Shown here one piece after another: positions 17,901 through 25,934 of a DNA stretch of 64,000 nt. The notes beneath the pieces were generated by a model. It saw only the letters and a program-made list of their open reading frames with translations, was not told the origin of the DNA and ran no database searches. Origin of the DNA: Streptomyces sp. NBC_01351 (GTDB lineage: Bacteria; Actinomycetota; Actinomycetes; Streptomycetales; Streptomycetaceae); assembly GCF_036237315.1 (NCBI RefSeq), contig NZ_CP108356.1, positions 868,001 to 932,000 of the forward strand, in the 5' to 3' direction. The position numbers and the translations under genes are program-made. Each line of letters opens with the position of its first letter. Positions within the stretch are counted from its first letter, which is position 1.

Positions 17901-20609
17901 TTCGAAGGGGTAGGTGGGGAGCGGTACGCGCCCCGGCGTCTCGCCGGCGTGGACGCGGTCCCAGTCCGGCTCCACGCCGGCCAGCCAGAGGCGGCCGAGC
18001 GAGGTGAGCAGGAACCGGGCGGCGGACTGACCGTCGTGGGCGGCGGGCAGCGAGGACAGGGACATCCGGTCGCCGTTCGCGCCTTCGGGCAGTAGCTGCA
18101 GCGCCAGGCTGCTGTACGCCTGTCCGGGCCCCACCTCCAGGAGGATGCGGCCGGGCGTCCGCCACAGCTCCTCGACGGCCTCCGCGAACCGGACGGTCTC
18201 GCACATGTGGCGGGCCCAGTACTCGGGGTCGGTGGCCTGGGCGTCGGTGATCCACGTCCCGGTGACGTTGGACAGGTACGGGATCGTGGGCGGGCGCAGC
18301 GTCACCGTCCGGGTCAGTTCCACGTACCGTGCCCGGCCCGGCTCCATCATCGTGGAGTGGAAGGCGTGCGTGGTCTGCAGGCGGCGGCAGGCGACGCCGT
18401 CCCGGGTGAGGCGTGCCTCCAGCTCGGCGACCGCGTCGGTGGCTCCGGCGAGCACGGTCAGCGCGGGGCCGTTGACGGCGGCTACCGAGAGCCGGTCGTC
18501 GAGGAGGGCCGCTTCCCGCTCGGGCAGTGACAGGGCGAGCATCGCGCCGCCCGGCATCCCCTCGATCAGGCGGGCGCGGTGCGCGACGAGGAAGCACGCG
18601 TCCTCGAGGGTGAGGACCTCGGCCACGCAGGCCGCCACGTACTCCCCGATGCTGTAGCCGATCATGGCCTCGGGGCGGATGCCCCAGTCCGTCCACAGCC
18701 GGGCCAGCGCCCACTCCACCATGAAGGTGACCGGCTGGGCGTAGAGGGTCCGGTCGAGTTCCGCGGCCCCGGCGGACGTGGGCCCGCCGCGGGCGAGCAT
18801 CCTGCGCAGGTCCATTCCACCGCCGGTGGCGGGGCCTTCTGCCCGGGCGACCCCGTCGGTCGGCGTGGGCTCGGGGTAGAGCAGGGTGCGGAGGTCGACG
18901 TCAAGGTGCTGCCTGAACAGCTCCGCGCACCGGTCGACTTCGGCGCGGAAGACCGGCTCCGACTCGTAGAGTTCCCTGGCCATGTTCGGGTACTGGTCGC
19001 CGAGGCCGGAGAACATGAACGCCACCGGGCGGGTGACGGCCGGGCCCGCGGTCCGGCGCAGCAGTCTGCGCGGTGCCCGGCTCTCCAGGGCCTCGGCGGC
19101 GTCATCCGTGTCGCCGCAGACCAGTGCCTGGCGGTGCGCGAAGACCGCCCGTCCGGCTTGCAGGGTGTACGCGACGTCGGCCAGTGGCCGGCCTGGGTCA
19201 CCGCGCAGATGCGCGGCGAGGCGGTCCGTGGCCGCCTCCAGGGCGGTGTCGGTGTGGGCCGACAGCAGCAGGAGCTGCCAGGGCCGCCCAGAGGTCGCCT
19301 CGGCGCGGGCGGGGGCCTCCTCCAGCAGGGCGTGGGCGTTGGTGCCACCGGTGCCGAAGGAGCTCACCCCGGCGAGCCGGGCGGCGCCGTCCGTCTTCCA
19401 CTCGGTGAGTTCGGTGTTGACGTAGAAGGGGGAGCGGGCGAAGTCGATGTCCGGATTGGGCTGTTCGTAGTTCAGGCTCGGCGGGATCTGCCGGTTGCGC
19501 AGGGCCAGGGCCGTCTTGATGAGACCCGCGACGCCGGAGGCGGCATGGGTGTGCCCGATGTTCGATTTGACGGAGCCGATGGCGTGCGGACCCGAGGGGC
19601 CGCCGCCCGCCGCGCGGAACGCCCGGGTGAGGCCCTCGATCTCGATCGGGTCACCCAGTGCGGTGCCGCTGCCGTGAGTCTCGACGTAGCCGATGGCGGC
19701 GGGATCGACGTCGGCCATCAGGTGGGCGGCGCGGATCGCTCGGGCCTGTCCGCTCACGCTGGGTGCGCTGAACCCGACTTTGGCCGCCCCGTCGTTGTTG
19801 ACGGCGGAGCCCTTGATGACGGCGTACACCGTGTCCCGGTCGCGCAGCGCGTCTTCGAGCCGCTTCAGTACGACGATCCCGACGCCGCTGGAGGAAACGG
19901 TGCCGCGGGCCGCCGCGTCGAAGGAGCGGGTGCGTCCGTCGGGCGAGAGGATGCCTTCCGGCTCGAAGAGGTAGCCCTCGGTCTGCCGGGCCCGCACCGT
20001 GCTGCCGCCCGCGAGCGCGAGGTCGCAGTCTCCGCTCAACAGGGCCTGTCCGGCGAGGTGGACGGCTACCAGGGAGGTCGAGCAGGCCGTCTGGACGGTG
20101 AGGGAGGGGCCTTTCAGGTCGAGCTTGTACGACGCCCGGGTGGCCAGGTAGTCCCGCTCGCCGCTGAGGTGGGTCAGCAGCCATCCCGCGGACTCGGCGA
20201 CCGAGGGGTCGGCATGGACGTGCCGGCGGTACGTGTTCTCGTATGCTCCCGCGTAGACGCCGGTGGCGGCGGGGCGCCGGTCGCCCGCGTATCCGCTGTC
20301 TTCCAGGGCCTCCCACGCGCATTCGAGGAAGAGCCGGTGCTGGGGGTCCATCAGCTCGGCCTCGCGCGGGGTGATGTTGAAGAACTCCGCGTCGAAGAGG
20401 CCGGGATCCCCGAGGACCCCTCGCGCCCTCACGTAGTTCGGGTCGCGCAGCAGCGATCGCGGGACTCCCGCCGCCAGCAGCTCGTCCTCACCGAAGTGGG
20501 TGATGGACTCGATGCCGTCGCGCAGGTTCGCCCAGAACTCTTGCGGGTTCGCGGCTCCGGGATAGCGGCAGGCCATCCCGACGATGGCTATCTCAAGGCC
20601 CGTTGTCAT
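14931..20609 (-). CDS. One-module type I polyketide synthase, KS-AT-KR-DH-ACP
   Basis: The product has 1892 residues. KS, about 3-430: TACSTS with Cys176, THGSG His312, NIGHTHAASG His353. AT, about 530-830: FMFSGLGDQYP, nucleophile Ser653 in GYSIGEY, and HAFHS at 748-752 (malonyl-like fingerprint). KR, about 950-1390: cofactor motif TGGLGGIG near 1190 and catalytic Ser1336/Tyr1349. DH, about 1400-1680: H1435-x3-G-x4-P and LHPFLLD Asp1605. Carrier, about 1795-1865: GGHSLLG with Ser1827. A Gln/His-rich tail (1868-1892) follows. There is no ER or thioesterase. KR preceding DH is not the usual bacterial order. The ATG overlaps the stop of the adenylation-carrier gene, which likely feeds it. Hydroxymalonyl-ACP from the downstream genes is the probable extender, but HAFH-type ATs usually take malonyl, so the choice is uncertain. 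Confidence 0.93.
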   Translation of the reverse strand: MTTGLEIAIVGMACRYPGAANPQEFWANLRDGIESITHFGEDELLAAGVPRSLLRDPNYVRARGVLGDPGLFDAEFFNITPREAELMDPQHRLFLECAWEALEDSGYAGDRRPAATGVYAGAYENTYRRHVHADPSVAESAGWLLTHLSGERDYLATRASYKLDLKGPSLTVQTACSTSLVAVHLAGQALLSGDCDLALAGGSTVRARQTEGYLFEPEGILSPDGRTRSFDAAARGTVSSSGVGIVVLKRLEDALRDRDTVYAVIKGSAVNNDGAAKVGFSAPSVSGQARAIRAAHLMADVDPAAIGYVETHGSGTALGDPIEIEGLTRAFRAAGGGPSGPHAIGSVKSNIGHTHAASGVAGLIKTALALRNRQIPPSLNYEQPNPDIDFARSPFYVNTELTEWKTDGAARLAGVSSFGTGGTNAHALLEEAPARAEATSGRPWQLLLLSAHTDTALEAATDRLAAHLRGDPGRPLADVAYTLQAGRAVFAHRQALVCGDTDDAAEALESRAPRRLLRRTAGPAVTRPVAFMFSGLGDQYPNMARELYESEPVFRAEVDRCAELFRQHLDVDLRTLLYPEPTPTDGVARAEGPATGGGMDLRRMLARGGPTSAGAAELDRTLYAQPVTFMVEWALARLWTDWGIRPEAMIGYSIGEYVAACVAEVLTLEDACFLVAHRARLIEGMPGGAMLALSLPEREAALLDDRLSVAAVNGPALTVLAGATDAVAELEARLTRDGVACRRLQTTHAFHSTMMEPGRARYVELTRTVTLRPPTIPYLSNVTGTWITDAQATDPEYWARHMCETVRFAEAVEELWRTPGRILLEVGPGQAYSSLALQLLPEGANGDRMSLSSLPAAHDGQSAARFLLTSLGRLWLAGVEPDWDRVHAGETPGRVPLPTYPFERRRYWIDEAPAPGHAQRLPQAPPASMAKRDDLASWFSVPSWTSTAPLDPVRDEELAAHPQRWLLFLDDHGTGRQIADRLGRAGHEVVTVVPGERFQPLGEGRFALVPDRREDYDELLRVLGESDALPQTAVHLWTVTGESPRRPTTAHFDALQRRGFYSLLFLTQAWGARGIDAPLHLAVVSDGLRQVTDGEVVTPAKATVIGPVTVAPQEHPGLTSQSIDIAGPVHGADTAGVDRLVTELVRRPANQVVAHRGRSRWTPRWEPVRVEQPEQPPARIRDRGVYLITGGLGGIGLALAEHLARTARARLVLIGRSPLPAREEWAALLAAHAGGEETAARIRKVVALEEMGAEVLVLTADVSDEEQMRAALASATARFGPVHGVIHAAGVAGGGMLQLKRPDAAAAVLAPKARGALVLDSVLGETPLDFLLLCSSTIAFSGGLGQVDYCGANAFLDAYAQYRSAAGGPYTVAVNWDAWQEVGMAARVVGRPDARTPGPRELGNPLLHTCLVDTPDLAIYAAEFSSPRDWLVDEHRMLGISVIPGTAYLEMVRAAAADRGLGEAVRFEDVLFLAPVVLGDGQAREVRVVMEKLGGEFRFSVVSAGGGAAGAETWREHVTGRVLSPARPDTCERPDAPYEVSELVERYGLRDAGEVSHDGPMTFGPRSQCVERIWKGEGVALARLSVPERYGEEVAALGLHPFLLDIATGFAGLYLERDYLMPLRYRAIEVLGPLPARIHSLLTHRGELEGTTRETLSFDVTLFDDDGQVLLKAEEFVMKKARALDSKLMALRDDRSDEVGTYAYPETRRDAERGENAFLAHLETGILPSEGVTAFERLLARELSPQVVVATKDLAAIVENVGAIGSGPEDPGEVRASAPAHPRPALATPYAAPRNPLEQTLADLWQDQIGVAEVGIHDNFYELGGHSLLGIKLLARLRDTLHVQVALQSLFDNLTVAELAAVVAAQLPHGQTQQQHAQQGEQQHDQQDGRRT

Positions 20610-22576
20610 ATCTCGCCGTCCATCTGCTGCCGCTGCCGTAACTGCTGCGCCAGCCGTCGGTTTCCTTGCGCCCGCCCCTGGTCCTGGCCGGTCTCGTTCA
20701 ACTCGTCCGTGCTGGAGAGGAATGCGGCGAGCGCTTCGACGGTGGGGTGGGCGAACAGCTCCACGACGGGCACGTCCCGGCCCGTGACCTCCAGGAGCCG
20801 TGCCTGGACCTGCCGGATGAGCAGGGAATTGCCGCCCAGGTCGAAGAAGTGGTCGCGGACGCCGATGTGTTCGAGCCCGAGCAGCTCGCACCAGATGCCC
20901 TCGACCGCGCGTTCCATGGCCGTACCGGGCGCGGCCTGGCGTGCTCCGTCGGGCCGGACCAGCCGGGCCGCCAGCTCGGAGCGCTGGATCTTTCCCGTCG
21001 AGGTGCGGGGGACCGCCGGCACGCGGAAAAGCCGCCGGGGGATCTTCGGCTCCGCGAGGCGGGTGGCGAGGAACTCCCGGATGGCGTCGTCCGTGGCCTG
21101 TGCTCCGGCCACGAGGACGATGGCCGCCGAGACCTCCTCCCCCAGTGTGGCGTGCGGGAGCGGGAAGGCGGCGGCCTCCACGATCTCGGGGTGGGCGAGG
21201 AGCACCTCGTCGACCTCGACGGGCGAGACCTTGGTCCCTCCGCGGTTGATGATCTCCTTGAGGCGGCCGGTGATGAAGAGGTAGCCGTCCTCGTCCAGGT
21301 GGCCGCTGTCGCCCGTCCCGAACCAGCCATCGGTGAAGGCGCTCGCGTCGGCGGCCGGGTTGTCGTCGTAGTGGCTGATGACGGTGGCACCGCGCAGCAC
21401 GATCTCTCCCGTCTCCCCGGGGGCGAGGAACTTGCCGCTCTCGCCGCGCACGGCGAGCTCGTTGCCGATGGAGACGCCGACGGATCCGGGCTTGCGTTCA
21501 CCCGGCGGCAACGGATTGCTGGTGATGATCGAACAGGCTTCCGTCATCCCGTAGGAGTCGATGACCGGGGCGCCCGTGGCGCGCTCCAGCGACTCCCGCA
21601 GCTGCTCCGTCAGCGGGGCCGAGGCCGAGCGGACGAAGCGGAGCGGGGAGGGCTGGGCGTCCGCACGGCCGGCGAGGGCGCCTGCGACCGCCTGGTGGAT
21701 GGCCGGTACCGCCGTGTACCAGGTCGGCTCGAAGGACCGGAGCCAGCCCGGGAGGGCGGTGGCGTCGAAGCCCGGCGGGCAGACCACGCTCGCGCCGGCC
21801 CACAGGGTCGCGAGCAGCGGGCTCATGAGGCCGTGCCCGTGGAAGAGCGGCAGGACGTTGAGGCACCGGTCCTGCTCGCCGAGGGCGAGGCTCGCCGCGA
21901 TGTTGTGGGCGGAGGCGCAGACGATGTCGTGGCTCTGCGGGACGAGTTTGGGGCGGCCGGTCGTCCCTGAGGTGTGCATGAGGAACGCGGTGTCGGCCGG
22001 GTTCCCGCTCTCGTTCCCGGTGTCCGCCGCCCCGGTGTCGGTGACCGGCCGCGTCTGTCGCGGGGGCTGCTGCCCGGCGGCCGCGAGGGCGGCGGTATCG
22101 GGGATCAGACCGAACTCGCCCGCCGCCCCTCCCGGCACCGGCACGAGCTCGATGACGAGGCGGCCCTGCGCCCGGGCGACGGCTGCCGCGAGGGTGTCGG
22201 TGCCTCGCTGGACGACGACCGCGGCGACGTCCATGTCCGTGAAGAAGGCGTCGAACTCGCGGGCCTGGCCCCCGGGGTCCAGCGGAGCCGCGGTGGCCGC
22301 GCAGGCCACGGCGACCAGGGCGACCGCCGCGGCGGGCCCGTTGGGCAGCGCGATCGCGACGCGGTCCGTGCGGGCGACGCCTGCCGCCGACAGGGCCTGC
22401 GCCGTACGGTCGGCCTGCCGGCGCAGCGCGCGATAGGTCAGGGTGGGCAGGCCGGGCGCGAGGATCGCGGGTGCCTGGGGCCTGCGCTCGTCGTGCTCCC
22501 GCAGGAGCCGGCCGAGGTGCCGGATTCTCGTGGTGCTGGTCTCGTGTGCCGTCACGGCTTCACTCGCAGATGTCAT
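20606..22576 (-). CDS. Acyl-AMP ligase with C-terminal carrier domain (loading didomain)
   Basis: The 656-residue protein has an adenylate-forming domain: FLMHTSGTTGRPKLVPQSH (P-loop), SYGMTEAC, GDSGHLDEDGYLFITGRLKEII and the catalytic lysine in STGKIQRSEL. A carrier domain follows with DLGGNSLLIRQVQARL (about 575-650). The binding pocket looks more like FadD/CoA-ligase types than like amino-acid A domains, so a carboxylic acid starter is likely. The C-terminal tail (NRRLAQQLRQRQQMDGE) is a helical, Gln/Arg-rich stretch suited to docking with the PKS encoded immediately downstream (ATGA overlap). Confidence 0.88.
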   Translation of the reverse strand: MTSASEAVTAHETSTTRIRHLGRLLREHDERRPQAPAILAPGLPTLTYRALRRQADRTAQALSAAGVARTDRVAIALPNGPAAAVALVAVACAATAAPLDPGGQAREFDAFFTDMDVAAVVVQRGTDTLAAAVARAQGRLVIELVPVPGGAAGEFGLIPDTAALAAAGQQPPRQTRPVTDTGAADTGNESGNPADTAFLMHTSGTTGRPKLVPQSHDIVCASAHNIAASLALGEQDRCLNVLPLFHGHGLMSPLLATLWAGASVVCPPGFDATALPGWLRSFEPTWYTAVPAIHQAVAGALAGRADAQPSPLRFVRSASAPLTEQLRESLERATGAPVIDSYGMTEACSIITSNPLPPGERKPGSVGVSIGNELAVRGESGKFLAPGETGEIVLRGATVISHYDDNPAADASAFTDGWFGTGDSGHLDEDGYLFITGRLKEIINRGGTKVSPVEVDEVLLAHPEIVEAAAFPLPHATLGEEVSAAIVLVAGAQATDDAIREFLATRLAEPKIPRRLFRVPAVPRTSTGKIQRSELAARLVRPDGARQAAPGTAMERAVEGIWCELLGLEHIGVRDHFFDLGGNSLLIRQVQARLLEVTGRDVPVVELFAHPTVEALAAFLSSTDELNETGQDQGRAQGNRRLAQQLRQRQQMDGEI

Positions 22577-22624
22577 CGCTGCTCCTCTCGCGCGTACGGG
22601 GTGCCAAACGGGCCCGTGTGGGTG

Positions 22625-23887
22625 TCAGCGGGCGGCCCGTGACCGCATGGGTCCGTGCAGGGCCACGGGGCCCTGGTGGGTCAGGCCGCGCAGCCGTGTG
22701 GTGGTGCGGGCCAGCCGACCGCCCTGGAAGGTGGCCGCGTCCAGGGTTTCGCGGCTCGGCAGCGCGCCACGGGCCGCCGTGTGGGAGATCCCGTACGGGT
22801 TTCCGCCCGCGGTCGTGACCGACGGGTCCGTGTAGCCGGGGGGCACGATGACCACCCCCCAGTGGTGCATGGCGTTGTAGAGGGCGAGCAGCGCGGATTC
22901 GCTGCCGCTGTGCGGGTGCGGTGTCGTGACGAACCCGGTGGCCGCTTTGCCGTCGAGCTTTCCCGACTCCCGCAGCGGTTCGCATGCCTCGAGGAACTGC
23001 AGGAGGACCGGTGAGACGGTCCCTATGAGCGCGGGCGCGCCGAAGGCGAACGCGTCCGCCCACTCCACGTCGTCCGGTGTCGCCTGGCGGCTGCCGCCCC
23101 CGTGCTGCGGGGGTCCGACCGGGAGCAGCCGTACCTCGGCGCCCGCCTTCCGTGCTCCCTCCGCGATCGCGGAGGCCAGTGTCCAGGTACCGCGTTCGCA
23201 CGGATGGCAGATGACGGCGATCCTGCTGGGCCTGCCCGATGGCGGAGCGTCTCGGCCGGCCGCCGCTCGGGGGTGACTCGGTCCGAGGTGACCCGATCCG
23301 GGGTGACCCGGTCCGGCCATCCGTGCGGCGCCGCGGCTGAGCCGGAGCCCGAGGGCCTGCGCCGCCCGCAGATGGGCGTCGCCGACCGTGCCGTCCGGGT
23401 CCGAGGGGGCGGAGACGCCGTAGGGATTGGCTCCCGTCACGGTGAACGCCCCGTCCGTGTGCCCTGCCGACATGATCAGCGCACCCCAGTGGTACATGCT
23501 CTGGTAGAGGGCGAGCAGGGTGCTTTCACGCCCTCCGTGCGGACTGTTGGAGCTGGTGATTCCGGTGACCACCCGGTCGGCGAGGGCTCCTTCGCGCCAC
23601 AGATCGGAGGTCGAATCGATGAACTGCTTGAGCGGGGAGGCGATGTTGCCGAAGTAGGTCGGCGTACCCAGCACCACCCCGTCCGCCCACCGCAGGTCCT
23701 CGTGGGTGGCCACCGGAACCCGGCGCAGGTCGTCCTTCGCACCGCCCGGCCGCTGATCTCCTTCCACGCGGAGCAGGCGCACGTGTGCCCCGCCCGCCCC
23801 CGCTCCGGCGGCTGCCGCCCTCGCGAGTGCGTGGACGGTTCCGTTCCTGCTGTAGTAGATGACCGCGACGTGAGGTGCCCTGCTCAT
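22625..23887 (-). CDS. Tandem WrbA-like flavodoxin/NAD(P)H:quinone oxidoreductase fusion
   Basis: The 420-residue protein contains two flavodoxin-fold repeats of about 195 residues. The first (1-200) has YYSRNGTVHALA for the FMN phosphate, GTPTYFGNIASPLKQFIDST and SSNSPHGGRESTLLALYQSMYHWG. The second (about 222-400) has CHPCERGTWTLA, GAPALIGTVSPVLLQFLEAC and TPHPHSGSESALLALYNAMHHWG, so its phosphate loop and PTYFG motif are degenerate. WrbA proteins bind FMN and reduce quinones. A flavin-dependent redox step in the cluster is likely. The linker between repeats is made of five-residue repeats encoded by a 15-bp DNA repeat. Confidence 0.82.
   Translation of the reverse strand: MSRAPHVAVIYYSRNGTVHALARAAAAGAGAGGAHVRLLRVEGDQRPGGAKDDLRRVPVATHEDLRWADGVVLGTPTYFGNIASPLKQFIDSTSDLWREGALADRVVTGITSSNSPHGGRESTLLALYQSMYHWGALIMSAGHTDGAFTVTGANPYGVSAPSDPDGTVGDAHLRAAQALGLRLSRGAARMAGPGHPGSGHLGPSHPRAAAGRDAPPSGRPSRIAVICHPCERGTWTLASAIAEGARKAGAEVRLLPVGPPQHGGGSRQATPDDVEWADAFAFGAPALIGTVSPVLLQFLEACEPLRESGKLDGKAATGFVTTPHPHSGSESALLALYNAMHHWGVVIVPPGYTDPSVTTAGGNPYGISHTAARGALPSRETLDAATFQGGRLARTTTRLRGLTHQGPVALHGPMRSRAAR
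23272..23316 (+). repeat. 3 x 15-bp tandem repeat in the interdomain linker
   Basis: Three 15-bp units of GGTGACyCGrTCCGr type encode GPGHP, GSGHL and GPSHP on the minus strand. They form the linker of the duplicated flavodoxin. Unit number can change without a frameshift. Confidence 0.85.
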
Positions 23888-23898
23888 GGTTCCCCGCC

Positions 23899-24933
23899 CT
23901 ACGGCGATTCGGCGAGCCGGAAACCCACCGCGTAGTGGGACCGGTCGTAGAGTCCGTGTCTGCGCCGGCAGCGCGCCAGGTCACCGCGCCGGGTGAAGCT
24001 GCCGCCGCGGACGATCCGGTAGGTGCTGAAGGAGCGCAGCTTCTCGTCGCGGGACCGCATTCCGCCCGGATAGGGGACGAGGTCGTCGGCCACCAACTCA
24101 CCGCCCGGATAGGGCTGGTAGTCGTCCGACGTGTACTCCTCCACGTTCCCGGCCAGGTCGAGGACGCCGAAGGGGGACCGGCCCGACGGGTAGATGCCGA
24201 CGGGCGTCGTGGACAGCGGGCCCGCCTCGGAGGTGTTCGCGGCGTCCTCGCGGAAGGCGTCGCCCCAGGGGTACTCGCGGCTCTCGCCGCCGGTCGCCGC
24301 GTATTCCCACTCGGCCTCGGTCGGCAGTCGGAACGCCCGGCCGGTGCGGGCGGCGAGCCAGTCCGCGTAGGCATCGGCGGCCTGCGCCGGAACCGTCCAC
24401 ACCGGATGGTTGCCGAGCTGGTCCGGATAGCAGCCGAACTGCCAGGAGGTGGGCAGCCACCGGGCTCCGGTGTCCTCGAGGAAGCGCCGGTATTCGAGGT
24501 TCGTCACCGGGTAGCGCATGATGCGGAACGCGCCGATCTCCACGTCGTGGGCCGGGCACTCCTTCCTGAGGTACGCCTCTTCGAGCCCCACGTCCGGCCA
24601 TCGCCCGAGAATCGGGGCGATGCGATGCTCCTCGAGGCCGATGCGCACCCGTGCTGCCGGAATCTCCACCATGGCCGGGTCCTCGGCCCGCACCCGTGGA
24701 TCACCCACGAGTCCGCAGAGGGTCGCGGCCATGTACCGCCTCTCGAAAGGCGATTCGGGGTCCTCCGCGATCCGGGCGAGGCCGTCCGGGGTTTCCCCCA
24801 GCAGCTCGGCCGCATGCTCGCCGAGGGTCTCCGGGACGCAGCGCCCCTCGAACTGCGGTGGCAGCCGCATGGCCTGCCGGTCTCCGATAACGTCCAGGTC
24901 GACGGCCATGGTCCGGCCGCTCGCGAGCGTCAC
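23899..24933 (-). CDS. FGE-sulfatase (SUMF1/EgtB-like) domain protein, second copy
   Basis: The 344-residue protein has a C-terminal formylglycine-generating-enzyme-like domain: FRIMRYPVTNLEYRRFLED, RLPTEAEWEYAATGG, DLAGNVEEYTSDDY, YRIVRGGSFTRRGDLARC and AVGFRL. The conserved FGE cysteine pair that follows RGGS is not at its usual positions: Arg and Ala occupy them, and a single Cys lies two residues on. Aerobic formylglycine formation is therefore unlikely. The N-terminal 120 residues are of unknown fold and shared with the neighbour at 24930-25934. The GTG overlaps that gene's stop (GTGA) and has a strong AGGAGG site. I recall FGE-like proteins (ToxD) in toxoflavin loci. Confidence 0.82.
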   Translation of the reverse strand: MTLASGRTMAVDLDVIGDRQAMRLPPQFEGRCVPETLGEHAAELLGETPDGLARIAEDPESPFERRYMAATLCGLVGDPRVRAEDPAMVEIPAARVRIGLEEHRIAPILGRWPDVGLEEAYLRKECPAHDVEIGAFRIMRYPVTNLEYRRFLEDTGARWLPTSWQFGCYPDQLGNHPVWTVPAQAADAYADWLAARTGRAFRLPTEAEWEYAATGGESREYPWGDAFREDAANTSEAGPLSTTPVGIYPSGRSPFGVLDLAGNVEEYTSDDYQPYPGGELVADDLVPYPGGMRSRDEKLRSFSTYRIVRGGSFTRRGDLARCRRRHGLYDRSHYAVGFRLAESP

Positions 24934-25934
24934 GGTGCCACCTCCTCGACCAGCCGGAACCCGATCGCGTAGATCTTGCGGTCGAACCAGCCGTGGCGCC
25001 TCGCGCAGCGGGCCAGGTCCCCGAAGCGGGTGAAGCTGCCGCCGCGTGCCACGCGGTAGCTGCCCTGGTCCGTGAGGTCGTCCGCCACCTGCGCGCCGCC
25101 CGGGTAGGCCGCGTAGTCGTCGGCGACGAACTCCTCCACGTTCCCGGCCATGTCGTCGGCGCCGAACACGCTCCGGCCCGCCGGGTAGATGCCGACCGGG
25201 GTGGTCGTCAGCGGACCCTCCTCGACCGTGTTCGCGTGGTCGCTGAGGAACTCGGGCCCCCACGGGAACTCGCGCTCGATGTCGCCCCCGCCGGCCGCGT
25301 ACTCCCACTCGGCCTCGGTGGGGAGCCGGAAGGCGCGCCCGGTGCGCGCGGCCAGCCAGGTGGCGTACGCGTCGGCGTGTTCCGGGCGCACCGTCCAGAC
25401 GGGGTGGTTCGCCCGGTGGACGGGGTAGCAGCCCAGCTCCCAGGAGGTGGGCAGCACGTCGAGCCCCCTGTCCTCCAGGAACACCCGGTACTCCAGGTTC
25501 GTGACGGGGTACCGCATGATCCGGAACGCTTCGATGCGCACCGGGTGGCGGGGGGTCTCCTTGTGGATCCAGGAGTCCAGCACGCCGACGTCGGCCCACT
25601 GGCTCACGACCTCGTCGACCCGCTCCGGCGGGAGTCCGATCGCGCACTGCGCCGCCGGGACGGCGACCGTCTCCGGATCGTCGGGCCGGATGCGGGGATC
25701 GCCCTTCAGCCCCAGCAGCGAGCTCGCCGCATAACGGCGGGCGAACTTCTGGTTCTCGTCCGAGCAGATGCCGGCGAGGTCGCGGGCCGACATCCGGAAC
25801 AAGTCGTCGTGGCCCGCGAAGACGTCGTGCGGCACTCGCTCCACGAGCGATCCGGGTAGCCCCATCGCCCCCCGGTCGTCCAGCCGGTTGGGGTCCTTGA
25901 CGATCGGCAAGGACCCCCCGGGCCGAGCGGTCAC
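24930..25934 (-). CDS. FGE-sulfatase (SUMF1/EgtB-like) domain protein, first copy
   Basis: The 334-residue protein is a clear paralogue of the next gene: FRIMRYPVTNLEYRVFLED, LPTSWELGCYP, RLPTEAEWEYAAGGG, MAGNVEEFVADDY, YRVARGGSFTRFGDLARC and AIGFRLVEE all recur. Like its paralogue it lacks the canonical FGE cysteine pair. The shared N-terminal extension has the pattern RYAASSLLGLKGDPRI. Translation starts at a GTG embedded in the stop of the WD-repeat gene (GTGA). The two copies may form a heterodimer or catalyse successive steps; neither can be decided from sequence. Confidence 0.82.
   Translation of the reverse strand: MTARPGGSLPIVKDPNRLDDRGAMGLPGSLVERVPHDVFAGHDDLFRMSARDLAGICSDENQKFARRYAASSLLGLKGDPRIRPDDPETVAVPAAQCAIGLPPERVDEVVSQWADVGVLDSWIHKETPRHPVRIEAFRIMRYPVTNLEYRVFLEDRGLDVLPTSWELGCYPVHRANHPVWTVRPEHADAYATWLAARTGRAFRLPTEAEWEYAAGGGDIEREFPWGPEFLSDHANTVEEGPLTTTPVGIYPAGRSVFGADDMAGNVEEFVADDYAAYPGGAQVADDLTDQGSYRVARGGSFTRFGDLARCARRHGWFDRKIYAIGFRLVEEVAP

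Noticed and set aside
14931..20609. Enediyne-type iterative PKS
   Set aside because: Enediyne synthases have a carrier between AT and KR and a C-terminal PPTase-like domain. Here the carrier is C-terminal and the other typical enediyne genes are absent.
14931..20891. An upstream-extended PKS start within the loader gene
   Set aside because: The extra 94 residues are an alternative frame of the carrier domain. The KS begins at the ATG at 20609, which overlaps the loader stop.
15606..21284. Long + strand open frames (829 and 901 codons) opposite the PKS and loader genes
   Set aside because: They are mirror frames of well-defined KS, AT, KR and adenylation domains, rich in Gly, Arg and Val without domain signatures.
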